The notes: a model not told the origin generated them from the sequence alone. Positions 26,262 to 35,604 are shown, counted from the first letter of the stretch. The stretch: 64,000 nt of DNA from Sinosporangium siamense (GCF_016863435.1 NZ_BOOW01000030.1:275221-339220), one strand, 5' to 3'. Numbers and translations: made by a program.

Positions 26262-27554
26262 TCACTGAATGGTCAAATCGGGCTCCTCCGGCGCGGGTTC
26301 CTCCTGGCTTTCGGACGGCGACTCCTCTTGCGGCTTCTCCGCGGGTTCCTCCTGCGCGGATTCCGGGAGTTCGGGCTTGTCGTCCGTCCAGCCCATCTCG
26401 ACGTATGCCTGATAGGAGCCGACCTCGACGGTGCGCCCGTTGGCGAGTTCCCTGATGCCGGTGGTCTCGCTGGAAAGGGGCATCCCGCTTTCCGGGTCGA
26501 TGACGTAGCGCACGTCGCTGACCTTGCTCTGATCGGACCTCAGCACCTCGTATCTCAGCCCCTGGCCGGTGCGGCCGAGCGGATCGACCACCTCCCCGTC
26601 GGCCTTGATACCGGGAAGGGAGGCGAGAATCTGATAGGCGGACGCCCGCACCTCGGGCGACACCGGCAACCCGGAGAGGATCTCCATACAGCTCCGCTGG
26701 AGCCGGACCTCCATCTCCGCCGTCTGGTTCAGTCGGGGCCCCTTCGCCGCCTGACCGCGGATTCGCGCCTCAAGGAAGCTCCGCAATCGGGCGGGGTCTC
26801 CGGGAAGCGCTTTCACCTCGGCCCAGGTCGTGGGGGTCGCGAGCAGAATCCCGGCCGTGTCAAGCGCGGTCGCCTCCGGCTCCCGGGGACCGCTTTCCCA
26901 TGTTCCGGCGGGTTCGACGATGCTGCCCTTATCGCCGTCCACCGCCGGATAGTGCCACCGCGTCGGCGAACCGGCGGCACGCCAGGCATACTCGTCGGGC
27001 GGCGTCGCCGGCTTGGCGCCGAGATAATGCTCGATCCACCAGCTCCGCTTACCGGTGGTGTCGGTCAGCCACGCCTGCTTTTCCATGCTGAACCGCAGCA
27101 CATATCGGCGGCTCGGATCAGGGACAAGCGCTCCTGTCACCGTACGGCTGCGCCAATAGACACCCTCGCCCGGCGATTTGGCCACGGCCGTGGCGGCAGC
27201 GAGCAGAACCTGCCGGGCCGTCGGGCCCGCCGAGGCCGAAACGGTCGCCTGGGGGGTGAGCAAAAGCAGGCTGTCCGAGGACGTCACCGTGACGGTCAAG
27301 AGCAGCGCCGCCGCAGCCCCGGCCGTCAAGGCCCACACGCCTCTCCATCGCGATGTCCGCCGTCGCCGGGTGGCGATCCAACCCGGTGCGGCGGCCTCGG
27401 TTTCCCCGGCGAGTTCTCCGGCGATGGCCGACAACAGGCGGGCGCGCCCCGCCTCCGTCGCCTCCGGTAAAGGTCCGGAGGCTTCGAGAAGGCGGCGAAT
27501 GACCGCCATCTCGTTCTCCGCGGAGGGATCCGCGTGCCTGTCCGCCTCATCCAT
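26262..27554 (-). CDS. CU044_5270-type membrane protein paired with an ECF sigma factor
   Basis: A 430-residue protein with a short cytoplasmic N-terminus (MAVIRRLLEASGPLPEATEAGRARLL), one membrane segment (VWALTAGAAAALLLTVTVTS) and a large extracellular domain with EGVYWRSRTVTG. A Glu/Pro-rich tail follows. The layout is that of the CU044_5270 family, commonly encoded directly after an ECF sigma factor. It overlaps the sigma gene by eight bases. By context it is probably an anti-sigma or surface sensor, though it lacks a clear zinc anti-sigma motif. Confidence 0.8.
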   Translation of the reverse strand: MDEADRHADPSAENEMAVIRRLLEASGPLPEATEAGRARLLSAIAGELAGETEAAAPGWIATRRRRTSRWRGVWALTAGAAAALLLTVTVTSSDSLLLLTPQATVSASAGPTARQVLLAAATAVAKSPGEGVYWRSRTVTGALVPDPSRRYVLRFSMEKQAWLTDTTGKRSWWIEHYLGAKPATPPDEYAWRAAGSPTRWHYPAVDGDKGSIVEPAGTWESGPREPEATALDTAGILLATPTTWAEVKALPGDPARLRSFLEARIRGQAAKGPRLNQTAEMEVRLQRSCMEILSGLPVSPEVRASAYQILASLPGIKADGEVVDPLGRTGQGLRYEVLRSDQSKVSDVRYVIDPESGMPLSSETTGIRELANGRTVEVGSYQAYVEMGWTDDKPELPESAQEEPAEKPQEESPSESQEEPAPEEPDLTIQ

Positions 27555-28149
27555 CGGATCCTCCGATCACAGGGTTCACGCCGCCCAGAGCCCTGCGCAG
27601 TTTCCTCCGCACCCGGTTGAGCCGGGAACCGACGGTGCCGAAGGGAATGCCAAGCGTCTGCGCCACCTCCTCATAACTGAGATTCGCGAGCGCGACGAGA
27701 AGCAACACGTCGCGGTCGCCGTCTGAAAGACGCCGGAGTTCGGACGCGAGCCGCCCCTGTGCGCTCGCGGCCGTCACCCGCGCCGTAACCCTTTCCTCGT
27801 GCCCGTCCTCGGCGACATCGCCGGCCGGCGACCGTTGCAGCGCCTCCAGCCTGCGCGCCTCGCTTCTGCGGTGCTGGGCGAGCAGGTTGGTGGCGATGCC
27901 GTAAAGCCACGGCCGCACGTCTCCGCGCGAAGGGTCGAAACTCTGTCGTCTGCGAAACGCCACGAGAAACGTCTCCGCGGCGAGATCGTCGGCGATCTGC
28001 GTGCCGAGTCGTCCCGCGGCGTAGCGATGGATCTCACCGAAATAGCGGTCGTAGAGAACCGCGAAAAGGTCGGGGCGACGCCATGACTCTTGGATGAGCT
28101 CGGCGTCATCGAGGCTCGTGGGCACATCCGGTGGCGCGGCTTTCCACAT
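27547..28149 (-). CDS. ECF RNA polymerase sigma factor
   Basis: A 200-residue sigma-70 family protein. Region 2 is seen in LFAVLYDRYFGEIHRYAAGRLG, ADDLAAETFLVAFRRRQSFD and VRPWLYGIATNLLAQHRR. Region 4 is seen in LSDGDRDVLLLVALANLSYEEVAQTLG and FGTVGSRLNRVRRKLR. It is co-transcribed and overlaps with the CU044_5270-type partner downstream, so that protein probably controls it. The promoter should lie in the 28150-28349 gap shared with the divergent gene. Confidence 0.9.
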   Translation of the reverse strand: MWKAAPPDVPTSLDDAELIQESWRRPDLFAVLYDRYFGEIHRYAAGRLGTQIADDLAAETFLVAFRRRQSFDPSRGDVRPWLYGIATNLLAQHRRSEARRLEALQRSPAGDVAEDGHEERVTARVTAASAQGRLASELRRLSDGDRDVLLLVALANLSYEEVAQTLGIPFGTVGSRLNRVRRKLRRALGGVNPVIGGSDG

Positions 28150-28349
28150 GGCGTCCCTTCGTCGGGGTTATACCTGTAGTCCGCCGGAAGGCCGATTCCC
28201 CTTCACGCTTTTTTCACGAAATTTCCCCACCGGGCTCGTGCCGTACGGCGAAGCGGCCCCTTGGCCGCCTATGCGGAGAGGAAAGGGCCCTGGTCAACAC
28301 GTCCGATCCGGACAAGACAGCGGCTTCCCTGGGAGAGCAGGATGGCCGT

Positions 28350-29240
28350 ATGAACATCGACCTTCTCGCCGTGGACGCCTTCATGGCCGGGCACGCGCGA
28401 GTGCTGGACCGCCGCCGTTTCGGCCTGATGACGGGCAGGACGGGCTCCGCCGACGTGCTCGCCGCCCTCGACGGCTATCGCAACGCGGACGGCGGCTACG
28501 GCTGGGGATTGGAGCCCGACCTCCGTTCGCCGGAAAGTCAGCCGGGTGCAGCGCTGCACGCCTTCGAGGTCTTCGAAGAGGTCGCGCCCGCCACCGCCCC
28601 GCAGGCGGCGGCATTGTGCGACTGGCTGGAATCGGTATCCCTGCCCGATGGGGGATTGCCGTTCGCGCTGCCGTTGACGGTCGCCGAGGCGACGGCCCCC
28701 TGGTGGCGGGGGGCCGACTCCACGGTTTCCTCCTTGCAGATCACCTCGGTGACGTGCGCCGCCGCCTGGCAGGTGGCCGCACACGACGCCGCGGTCGCCG
28801 CGCACCCCTGGCTTGAGCGGGCCACCCGTTATTGCCTCGGCGCGATCGAGGCCATGGACGACAAGCCGCACGCCTATGTGCTGGCTTTCGCGGTGCGGTT
28901 CCTGGACGTCGTCCACGATCACATGCCTGAGGCCGCCGCCCCGCTTTTGCGACGGCTCGGCGAATACATTCCCGGCGATGGGCGACTGCCGGTGGAAGGG
29001 GGCACCGAGGAGGAGGCGCTCCATCCGCTCGACTTCGCCCCTCACCCCGATCGGCCGGCGCGGCGGTTGTTCACCCCGGAGGTGGTCGCCGCCGACCTCG
29101 ACAGGCTGGCGGCGCTTCAGCGGGACGACGGCGGATGGGTTGTCGATTACGCGACGATCTCACCGGCGGGCTCGCTGGAGTGGCGCGGGCACACCACCGT
29201 CAAGGCGATCGACATTCTCCGCCGCAACGGCAGGCTCTGA
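28350..29240 (+). CDS. Prenyltransferase/terpene-cyclase-repeat-like protein
   Basis: A 296-residue protein from ATG 28350 (MNIDLLAVDAFM), with GGGAGAG 12-14 bases upstream; the frame is open further upstream but without conserved sequence. Repeated motifs such as YRNADGGYGWGLEPD, LPDGGLPFAL and LQRDDGGWVVDY are QW-like repeats of the alpha6/alpha6-barrel superfamily (prenyltransferase beta / squalene cyclase). The catalytic DxDD of cyclases is not apparent, so it may be a binding or unusual enzyme fold. It is divergent from the ECF sigma gene. The substrate is unknown. Confidence 0.7.
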   Translation: MNIDLLAVDAFMAGHARVLDRRRFGLMTGRTGSADVLAALDGYRNADGGYGWGLEPDLRSPESQPGAALHAFEVFEEVAPATAPQAAALCDWLESVSLPDGGLPFALPLTVAEATAPWWRGADSTVSSLQITSVTCAAAWQVAAHDAAVAAHPWLERATRYCLGAIEAMDDKPHAYVLAFAVRFLDVVHDHMPEAAAPLLRRLGEYIPGDGRLPVEGGTEEEALHPLDFAPHPDRPARRLFTPEVVAADLDRLAALQRDDGGWVVDYATISPAGSLEWRGHTTVKAIDILRRNGRL

Positions 29241-29242
29241 AT

Positions 29243-29983
29243 TCAGGCGTTGGCGCCGCCGTCGACGGTGATGGCGGTGCCGGTGATGTAAGCGCCGGCG
29301 GGCCCTGCGAGATGGGCGACGGTGGCGGCTATTTCGGCGGGCGCGGCGAAGCGCTTGAGCGGTGTGATGGCGCGTTGCGCGTCGGCGCCGGGGCTGTCGG
29401 CGGGATTCATGTCGGTGTCGGTGGAGCCGGGCTGCACAACGACGGCGGTGATTCCGCGAGGACCTAGATCGTGCGCGATGCCTCTGGCGAATCCGACGAG
29501 AGCCGCCTTGCTGAGCGCATAAAGGCTGATGCCCGGTTCGACCACCCGATCGGCGAGATTGCTGCCGATGGCGATGATCCTTCCGCCGTCCGGCATGTGG
29601 CGCACGGCGGCCTGCACGGCGAGGAACGCCGCGCGCACGTGAATCGCCATGGTGTGCTCATAGTCGTCGAGAGTGAGTTCGTCGATCGTGCCGTAGGTGT
29701 AGACACCGGCGTTGTGCACGAGGATGTCGAGGCGGCCGAATTCTGCGGCGGTCTCCTCCACGGCTGCCGTGACGGCGGCGGGATCGGTCAGATCGGCCTT
29801 GATCGCGACACCGCGCCGCCCTTCCTGTTTGATCAGCTCGGCCACCTGACCTGCCTGCTCAGGCGAACTGTTGTAGGTAAAGGCCACGTCCGCGCCGTCC
29901 TGTGCCAGGCGCTGGGCGATGGCGGCGCCGATTCCCTTGCTGCCGCCGGTGACGAAAGCGGTTTTGCCGTCGAGTGGCTTCAC
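29243..29983 (-). CDS. SDR-family oxidoreductase
   Basis: A 246-residue short-chain dehydrogenase with the cofactor motif TGGSKGIG (residues 13-20), NAG in HNAGVYTYG, catalytic Ser in AIGSNLA, and YALSK for the Tyr-Lys pair. It looks like the FabG-like 3-oxoacyl reductase class, but the substrate is unknown. It is divergent from a TetR gene across a short gap with inverted repeats, so that regulator probably controls it. Confidence 0.9.
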   Translation of the reverse strand: MKPLDGKTAFVTGGSKGIGAAIAQRLAQDGADVAFTYNSSPEQAGQVAELIKQEGRRGVAIKADLTDPAAVTAAVEETAAEFGRLDILVHNAGVYTYGTIDELTLDDYEHTMAIHVRAAFLAVQAAVRHMPDGGRIIAIGSNLADRVVEPGISLYALSKAALVGFARGIAHDLGPRGITAVVVQPGSTDTDMNPADSPGADAQRAITPLKRFAAPAEIAATVAHLAGPAGAYITGTAITVDGGANA

Positions 29984-30004
29984 GGTGACCCCTCAGAGAT
30001 TTAT

Positions 30005-30037
30005 GTAGTGATCGCTACTTAATTGGTAGCATCGTCT
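30005..30037. promoter_or_regulatory. Probable TetR operator between the SDR and TetR genes
   Basis: The divergent gap contains GTAGTGATCGCTAC (30005-30018), an imperfect palindrome, followed by a second partial copy GGTAGCATCG. This is a typical size and position for a TetR operator covering both promoters. Confidence 0.5.
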
Positions 30038-30070
30038 CTGAGGGGATGTCAAAAGGATCGAGTGAGGCAC

Positions 30071-30691
30071 ATGGCAACTCGGGGTCGTCCGCGAAAGTTC
30101 GACCGGGCGGCGGCGCTGCGGACCGCGATGCAGCTCTTCTGGGAGCACGGTTATGAAGGCACGTCGCTCAATCAGCTCACACATGCCATGGGGATCACAC
30201 CGACCAGCCTCTACGCGGCGTTCGGGTCGAAGGAGGAGCTGTTCCGCGAGGCCGTGGAGCTCTACAACGCCGGGGAGTCACCCATGGATCGTGCCCTGCG
30301 CGAGGCGCCGACGGCGAAGAAGGCCGTCGAGAGGATGCTCCGCGACAACGTCGACAACTATGTCGACCCGGCCACGCCCCGAGGCTGTCTCGTGGTGCTG
30401 GCGGGCATCAATCTGACCGCCGCCAACGAGGAGATCGGCCGCTATCTCACCACGTGCAGGGAAGACGACCAGGCGAAAATCGTCGCGAGACTCGAACGCG
30501 GCGTCGAGGACGGCGATGTGCCGCGGGGAGCGGATCTCCAGGCGATCGCCTTCTACTATCTGACCGTGCTTCAGGGGTTGTCGATCCAGGCCCGGGACGG
30601 TGTTTCCCGCGAGACTGGGCAGCGCATCGTGGACAGCGCCATGATGACATGGGACCTCCTTTTACCCGGCGGCTATCTGGCGACGCCGTAG
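30071..30691 (+). CDS. TetR-family regulator
   Basis: A 206-residue protein from ATG 30071 (MATRGRPRKFDRAAAL). The DNA-binding helices are clear: AMQLFWEHGYEGTSLNQLTHAMGITPTSLYAAFGSKEELF. The C-terminal ligand domain has the features of the TetR_C_16-like class (GCLVVLAGINLT). It is divergent from the SDR gene, its likely target, probably de-repressed by a small hydrophobic or reactive molecule. The 3' end overlaps the convergent crcB by about 19 bases. Confidence 0.9.
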   Translation: MATRGRPRKFDRAAALRTAMQLFWEHGYEGTSLNQLTHAMGITPTSLYAAFGSKEELFREAVELYNAGESPMDRALREAPTAKKAVERMLRDNVDNYVDPATPRGCLVVLAGINLTAANEEIGRYLTTCREDDQAKIVARLERGVEDGDVPRGADLQAIAFYYLTVLQGLSIQARDGVSRETGQRIVDSAMMTWDLLLPGGYLATP

Positions 30692-31023
30692 GCCGCCAAG
30701 GCTCCGCCGTACGCCGCGACGAGCCCCGCGGCGACACTGCCGCAGGCATTGAGGAGGGCGGCGCGGGTCATGCCGTTCTCGACTAGGCGCAACGTTTCGA
30801 AGCCGAAGGTCGAATAGGTGGTGAGGGCGCCGCAGAATCCGCTGCCGGCCAATGCCATCACCCCCGGTGAGGCGGGAAAGGCGGCGAGAAATCCGAGTAC
30901 GGCGGAGCCCGCCATGTTGGCCGTGAACGTGCCCCACGGGTGCGGCGAGGCGATGGCGCGGTCGATGAGATAACGCAGGGGAGCGCCGACGGCGGCCCCG
31001 AGGGCGATCAGCAGGAGTGTCAC
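30673..31023 (-). CDS. crcB: CrcB/Fluc fluoride channel subunit 2
   Basis: A 116-residue four-helix membrane protein from GTG 31023. It has the Fluc signatures GAPLRYLIDR, GTFTANMAGSAVLGF and SGFCGALTTYSTFGFE. Fluc proteins form dual-topology dimers that export fluoride. The neighbouring overlapping gene encodes a second homologue, so they probably form a heterodimer. No fluoride riboswitch is recognisable upstream, and the 40-base divergent gap ahead of the pair is too short for one. Confidence 0.9.
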   Translation of the reverse strand: MTLLLIALGAAVGAPLRYLIDRAIASPHPWGTFTANMAGSAVLGFLAAFPASPGVMALAGSGFCGALTTYSTFGFETLRLVENGMTRAALLNACGSVAAGLVAAYGGALAAYGVAR

Positions 31024-31436
31024 GGGGTTTCCTCCGCCTCGGCAGCCGGTGGGGGCACAAGTCCGAGGACCGCGGTCGTGACGGCGCCTCCAGCGTAGAC
31101 GGCGGCGAGGGCCGAGACCAAGGTGATCGCAAGATAGGCGAAGGCGACGAAGGGGCGTCCTTCCCCCAAGGTCTGCTGGATGTCCACGATGTAGGCGGAG
31201 AAGGTGGTGAACCCACCAAGCACGCCGACCCCCAGGAAGGGCCGGAGCAATCGCGGCGCCCGGGGCACACCCGCCACGACCGCCATGAGGGCGCCGATCA
31301 GCAGGCAACCGGTGACGTTCACCACGAAGGTCGACCAGAGCTGAGGAAGGGCGATGGTCGCGGCGTGACGGGCGAGCGCGCCTATCACGCCTCCCACGGC
31401 GATGACCACCAGGGTTGCGGGTTCCAGGGGACGCAT
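31020..31436 (-). CDS. crcB: CrcB/Fluc fluoride channel subunit 1
   Basis: A 138-residue homologue of the next gene, with GVIGALARHAAT, STFVVNVTGCLLIGAL and LGGFTTFSAYIVD. It overlaps the second crcB by four bases, the usual arrangement of paired actinobacterial Fluc genes. The C-terminus ends in a short Pro/Ala/Glu tail. It is divergent from the ECF41 sigma gene across 40 bases. Confidence 0.9.
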   Translation of the reverse strand: MRPLEPATLVVIAVGGVIGALARHAATIALPQLWSTFVVNVTGCLLIGALMAVVAGVPRAPRLLRPFLGVGVLGGFTTFSAYIVDIQQTLGEGRPFVAFAYLAITLVSALAAVYAGGAVTTAVLGLVPPPAAEAEETP

Positions 31437-31476
31437 CTATAGAGGGGACCACATAGACGCGTAGAGTCAAAAAACT

Positions 31477-32328
31477 GTGGACGACTTTCAAGACCATCGC
31501 CCCCATCTGTGGGGTGTCGCCTACCGGATCGTCGGCACGGTCACCGATGCCGACGACGCCGTGCAGGAGACATGGTTGCGATGGCGGCAGGTCGACCACG
31601 CCGGGGTCGAGGATCCGCGCGCCTACCTGACGACGGTGGTGAGCAGGATCTGCTACGACCTGCTGACCTCCGCCAAAGCCAAACGTGAGGCCTATGTCGG
31701 GGAATGGCTGCCGGAACCCGTGGTGGATCAGCTCGGGCCGGACGAACAGGTCGCACTTGACGAATCCGTCGGCCTCGCCCTGCTCGCGGTCATGGAGCGG
31801 CTCACCCCGGCCGAACGCACATCGCTGGTGCTCCACGACGTCTTCGCTGTGCCGTACGACGAGATCGCCGACATTGTGGGCCGCACGCCCGACGCGGTGC
31901 GGCAGCTCGCCTCGCGGGCGCGGCGGCGGGTGCGGGAATACGCCCCGCAGGGCACGGTCGACCGCGCCGAACACCTCAGAGCGGTGGAGGCGTTCGCGGT
32001 CGCGGCGACCACGGGTGACCTGCCCGGGCTCGTGGCCGTGCTCGATCCCAAGGTGGTGTGGCGGTCCGACGGCGGCGGGCTGGTCGTCGCGGCGCGAGTG
32101 CCGGTCGTGGGGGCCGAGACCGTGGCCCGGCTCATCAGCAAGGCGATCCAGCGGTGGTCCGCGGAGTTCGACACCGAGATGCGCGAGATCAACGGTGCTC
32201 CGGGCTTCGTGTTGTGGAACAAGGGCGGAGGTGTGGACAGCGTGTTGTCGTTGGTGGTCGCGGACGGGCGGATCATCGAGATCGGTTTGGTGCGCAATCC
32301 CGAAAAACTCCGCCATCTGGCTGTGTGA
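31477..32328 (+). CDS. sigJ: ECF41/SigJ-type RNA polymerase sigma factor
   Basis: A 283-residue protein from GTG 31477. Sigma region 2 (HLWGVAYRIVGTVTDADDAVQETWLRWRQVD) and region 4 (LTPAERTSLVLHDVFAVPYDEIADIVG) are followed by a SnoaL-like C-terminal domain with VVWRSDGGG, the DGGG motif of ECF41 factors. The linker motif WLPEPV is present. In this group the C-terminal domain modulates the sigma activity, and there is no separate anti-sigma factor. It is followed by a flavoprotein gene on the same strand, the sort of oxidoreductase partner ECF41 genes usually have. Confidence 0.9.
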   Translation: MDDFQDHRPHLWGVAYRIVGTVTDADDAVQETWLRWRQVDHAGVEDPRAYLTTVVSRICYDLLTSAKAKREAYVGEWLPEPVVDQLGPDEQVALDESVGLALLAVMERLTPAERTSLVLHDVFAVPYDEIADIVGRTPDAVRQLASRARRRVREYAPQGTVDRAEHLRAVEAFAVAATTGDLPGLVAVLDPKVVWRSDGGGLVVAARVPVVGAETVARLISKAIQRWSAEFDTEMREINGAPGFVLWNKGGGVDSVLSLVVADGRIIEIGLVRNPEKLRHLAV

Positions 32329-32373
32329 GCTGACTCACTCTCACATTTCCCACCGTTCCCCAGTCTCTCCTGC

Positions 32374-33501
32374 ATGGAGATGAAACAGCAGCACATCGTG
32401 GTCATCGGCGCGGGATACGCGGGGCTGACGGCGGCACTCCGACTGGACCGGCGGCACCGGATCACCCTGATCAACGCGGAGAAGGAGTTCACCCAGCGCA
32501 TCCGGCTGCACGAATATGTGGCGGGCCGCCCCAGCGTGACCGTGCCCCTGACGGAGCTCACCCGAGGAACCGGCATCACCGTCGTGCAGGCTCGTGTCGG
32601 CGCCCTGGACCCAGCGGCGAAACTGGTCCACACCACCGACGGGCGACAATTCTCCTACGACACCCTCGTCTACGCCTTGGGCAGCCGCACCGACCTCAGC
32701 GTCCCCGGCACCGCCGATCACGCCTATACCGTGGAGCAGGCCGCAGCCCTCAGGACCCGCCTGACCACCCCCGGCGGCGGCACCCTCGCGGTGGTGGGCG
32801 GCGGCCTGACCGGCGTGGAGCTCACCACCGAACTCGCCGAGGCATATCCCGCCTGGCGCATCAGTCTCGTCACCGGCGAACTGTGCGCCGGCCTCTCCCC
32901 CAAAGGCCGCGCTCATGTCAGAAAGGCGCTCACCAGCCTCGGTGTCACCATCCACCCCGACACCCACATCACCGCCGTCAAACCCGGCACACTCATCACC
33001 GACCGGGGCGACATCGAGGCCGACGTCATCGCCTGGGCGGGCCCCTTCGCCGTGCCCACCCTGGCGGCGGAATCCGGCCTCGCCGTCGACGGCCGCGGCC
33101 GTGCGAAGGTAGACGAAACCATGCGCTCGATTTCGCACCCCGATGTCTACATCGTGGGCGACGCGGCAGCCGCACAACTCCCCAACGGCGACGAATCACG
33201 CATGTCATGCGCCGTGGGCATTCCCACCGCCGCCCACGCCGCCGACGCCATCAACGCCCGGACCGCCACCCGTACGGCGAAGCCCTTCAGATATGCCTAT
33301 CTCCTCCAATGCGTCAGCCTGGGGCGCAACAACGGGCTAGTGCAGTTCGTCCACCCCGACGACTCCCCCCGCGACCTCGTCCTCACCGGCAGAACCGCCG
33401 CCTGGATCAAGGAGGGAATCTGCCGCTCCACCATGGTGGCCCTCCGCCTGGAACGCCGCCGCCCCGGCTCGACGATCTGGCGCCGGGGCAGAGCCCGCTG
33501 A
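32374..33501 (+). CDS. NAD(P)/FAD-dependent oxidoreductase (NDH-2-like)
   Basis: A 375-residue flavoprotein with two nucleotide-binding folds: IVVIGAGYAGLTAAL at the N-terminus (FAD) and LAVVGGGLTGVELTTELAE in the middle (NAD(P)H). DVYIVGDAAA contacts the flavin near the C-terminus. No strong membrane helix is seen. It is the probable target gene of the ECF41 sigma factor encoded 46 bases upstream. The substrate (quinone or other) is unknown. Confidence 0.85.
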   Translation: MEMKQQHIVVIGAGYAGLTAALRLDRRHRITLINAEKEFTQRIRLHEYVAGRPSVTVPLTELTRGTGITVVQARVGALDPAAKLVHTTDGRQFSYDTLVYALGSRTDLSVPGTADHAYTVEQAAALRTRLTTPGGGTLAVVGGGLTGVELTTELAEAYPAWRISLVTGELCAGLSPKGRAHVRKALTSLGVTIHPDTHITAVKPGTLITDRGDIEADVIAWAGPFAVPTLAAESGLAVDGRGRAKVDETMRSISHPDVYIVGDAAAAQLPNGDESRMSCAVGIPTAAHAADAINARTATRTAKPFRYAYLLQCVSLGRNNGLVQFVHPDDSPRDLVLTGRTAAWIKEGICRSTMVALRLERRRPGSTIWRRGRAR

Positions 33502-33672
33502 CACGGGACATCGCATCGGCAGTCGGCATCCCAGCCCGAACACCACATAATGCGGGCTTGGACTCGCTCGCGAGAGGGAGGCCGGATATCGCTCTCACCG
33601 GCGATTACCTCTGAGCCGGAGAAAACCACCATTGGGGACGTACGGCCAACGCGAGTGAGGAGCGTCCCCGCA

Positions 33673-34257
33673 ATGAACCATCGTGTCGCCTTTATCGCGG
33701 CCCCACTGTTCACCCTGGCGTACGGAGTGATCCGGATTGTCGACGGGTTCGACGGCAGCCGGGGACCCGGTCTGGCGTGGACGGTCGGCCATCTGGCCTT
33801 CCTGGTGGCCTTGGTCATGTTCGCCGTGACCTTTAAGCACATGTGGCAGCTGGCCGGGCGGGACAAGGTGACCACAGTGCTCGCCGTTACGGGGATCACC
33901 GGGATCGTGGCGATCTGCCTGCAGTTCGTCATCGACATCGTCGTCGGGTTCATGTCGGTGGACCACGCGGCCATGGGGGTGTTGTTCACCCGGATCCAAT
34001 CGGTCCCGGGGGTCTCCTTCGCCGTCTATGACGTGGGGCCGTTCCTCTTCTACCTCGGGCAACTCGCCGTCGTTGTACGGCTTGCCACGATGCGAAGGGT
34101 GAAGGGCTGGGTGCCGGCGCTTGTCCTGGTCAACATGGCGCTGCCGTTCGTCGACAAGGACCTCATCCCGGTCGGCGCGGTGTTCCTGTTCGTGGCTTTC
34201 GCCCACATCGCCGGGCAGGTGAACACGACAAGGCCTGTGCCTGCCCCCGCGCGGTGA
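33673..34257 (+). CDS. Integral membrane protein, unknown
   Basis: A 194-residue protein with about five membrane segments (VAFIAAPLFTLAYGVIRIV, LAFLVALVMFAVTF, VLAVTGITGIVAICLQF, FLFYLGQLAVVV, AVFLFVAFAHIAGQV). No catalytic or transport signature is recognised. The ATG at 33673 follows GTGAGGAGCG by nine bases. It is convergent with the serine hydrolase gene. Confidence 0.75.
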   Translation: MNHRVAFIAAPLFTLAYGVIRIVDGFDGSRGPGLAWTVGHLAFLVALVMFAVTFKHMWQLAGRDKVTTVLAVTGITGIVAICLQFVIDIVVGFMSVDHAAMGVLFTRIQSVPGVSFAVYDVGPFLFYLGQLAVVVRLATMRRVKGWVPALVLVNMALPFVDKDLIPVGAVFLFVAFAHIAGQVNTTRPVPAPAR

Positions 34258-34303
34258 GCACTTGCCGTGGGCTCACAGATTGATTTTCGGAAGAAGGCGG
34301 GGC

Positions 34304-35440
34304 TCAGCCCCCCTCGCCGAACACCGCCTTGATGCCGTCGAACATGATGTCCCAGCTCTTCCACTCCATATTGGTGTGAAGAGCAAAGGTGTGCTCACCG
34401 TCGGCTGTGCCGACCACGGAGATGTAGGAGCCCCACAGGCTGCCCCCCACGCCACGCAAGGTGATCCCGCCGGCCACCTCGTGGTCGAACTCGAACACAC
34501 CGAGGCCGTAGCGCGTGTGAGGCATCCAGTGGCCCCCCTCCGTGGAGATCGTCGTCCACATCTTGCGATGCTGCTCCGGGGGCAGCAGGGCACCACTCGC
34601 CAAGGCACCGACAAAACGGATCATGTCGCCGGTCGTGGAGACGATGTTGCCGGCGGCCCAGCCACCCGAGGTGTTGAACTCCGTGACGTCCAGGGGCTCA
34701 AGACCGGGGTCCTCCATAGCCGACTGCCAGTTCTCCGCAGTGATCTGCGCCGGGTCGAAGCCCTCCTTGTAGAACAGCTTGGAGTAGGAACGCGGGTGCG
34801 GCTGGGGATAGTCGATCTCGTCCGGGCGGCGCACGTGAGTGTGAGTCAGGCCAAGCGGCTGGATCACCGTACGGTCGACCTCGTCGGCGTAGCTGTTGCC
34901 GGTGACCTCCTCAAGGATCGCGGCGGCGATGTAGAAGCCGCCGTTGGAGTAGGCGAAGGCCGTGCCGGGTTCGAAGATCGGCGGCTGGGACACGGCGAGC
35001 GTCAGCAGCTCTTCCTTGGTCGAGATGTCGAAGCGGTGTTTGGCGAAGCCGGAGCGGGTGGCGTAGCGATAGTAGATCTCCGGGGCGAGGCCGGTGACGA
35101 ACAGGCCGCTGCTGTTGCTTAGCAGGTGCCGGATAGTGATCTTGCTTCCGTCATAGCCGTTGACGTCCAGAACACCTGGCAGCCATTTGTCTACGGTGTC
35201 GTCGATGCTCAGTCTGCCCTCGGCCTCCAACCGCAATATCGCGGCGGCGGTGAAGGCCTTGCCGGCGCTTCCGGTGTGCACGTGCTCACCACGCCGGCGT
35301 TCGTCTCCCGTCGTGATGTCGGCCACCCCGGACGTACCGAACCATGTCTCGTCCCCGCGGCGGATCTCGGCGACGACACCGGGCACGCCGTACTCATCCA
35401 CCACACGGTCGAGTAGCTGCTGGACGGCGGAGTAGGTCAT
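34304..35440 (-). CDS. Serine beta-lactamase-family hydrolase
   Basis: About 378 residues from ATG 35440, with AAGGG eight bases upstream; a GTG three codons earlier is an alternative start. It has the SxxK motif in TGSAGKAF, YSNGG for the YxN motif, and a C-terminal GVGGSLWG in place of KTG. This is the class C beta-lactamase / D-Ala-D-Ala carboxypeptidase-like or esterase fold. No signal peptide is obvious, so it may act in the cytoplasm. It is divergent from a MarR-like regulator across a gap full of ACGCAA boxes, and is probably that regulator's target. Confidence 0.85.
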   Translation of the reverse strand: MTYSAVQQLLDRVVDEYGVPGVVAEIRRGDETWFGTSGVADITTGDERRRGEHVHTGSAGKAFTAAAILRLEAEGRLSIDDTVDKWLPGVLDVNGYDGSKITIRHLLSNSSGLFVTGLAPEIYYRYATRSGFAKHRFDISTKEELLTLAVSQPPIFEPGTAFAYSNGGFYIAAAILEEVTGNSYADEVDRTVIQPLGLTHTHVRRPDEIDYPQPHPRSYSKLFYKEGFDPAQITAENWQSAMEDPGLEPLDVTEFNTSGGWAAGNIVSTTGDMIRFVGALASGALLPPEQHRKMWTTISTEGGHWMPHTRYGLGVFEFDHEVAGGITLRGVGGSLWGSYISVVGTADGEHTFALHTNMEWKSWDIMFDGIKAVFGEGG

Positions 35441-35522
35441 CTCGTTCACCCTTGTCTCGAGAACATTTACGGCACATCAAAAATTACGTTGCATACACCG
35501 AACGGTCAATCACACTTTCGTG

Positions 35523-35604
35523 ACGCAACTGGCAAATACGCAGCTCACAGGCTGGAAATCATTGCGTCGACCTTGCTTGCTAACGCAATAGCGGCGTTGC
35601 GTTA
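35523..35604. promoter_or_regulatory. Clustered ACGCAA/TTGCGT operator boxes
   Basis: In the 198-base divergent gap, TAACGCAA (35581-35588) and TTGCGTTA (35597-35604) form a perfect inverted repeat with an 8-base spacer. Half-sites ACGCAA (35523) and TTGCGT (35562) and a near-match CGTTGC (about 35487) lie around it. They probably bind the regulator at 35639 and shut off both promoters. Confidence 0.7.

Noticed and set aside
31437..31476. Possible fluoride riboswitch before crcB
   Set aside because: The divergent gap is only 40 bases and shows none of the conserved riboswitch core.
31024..32316. Long minus-strand extension upstream of the second crcB
   Set aside because: It runs antisense across the first crcB and the ECF41 sigma gene. 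The GTG at 31023 gives a normal-length CrcB.
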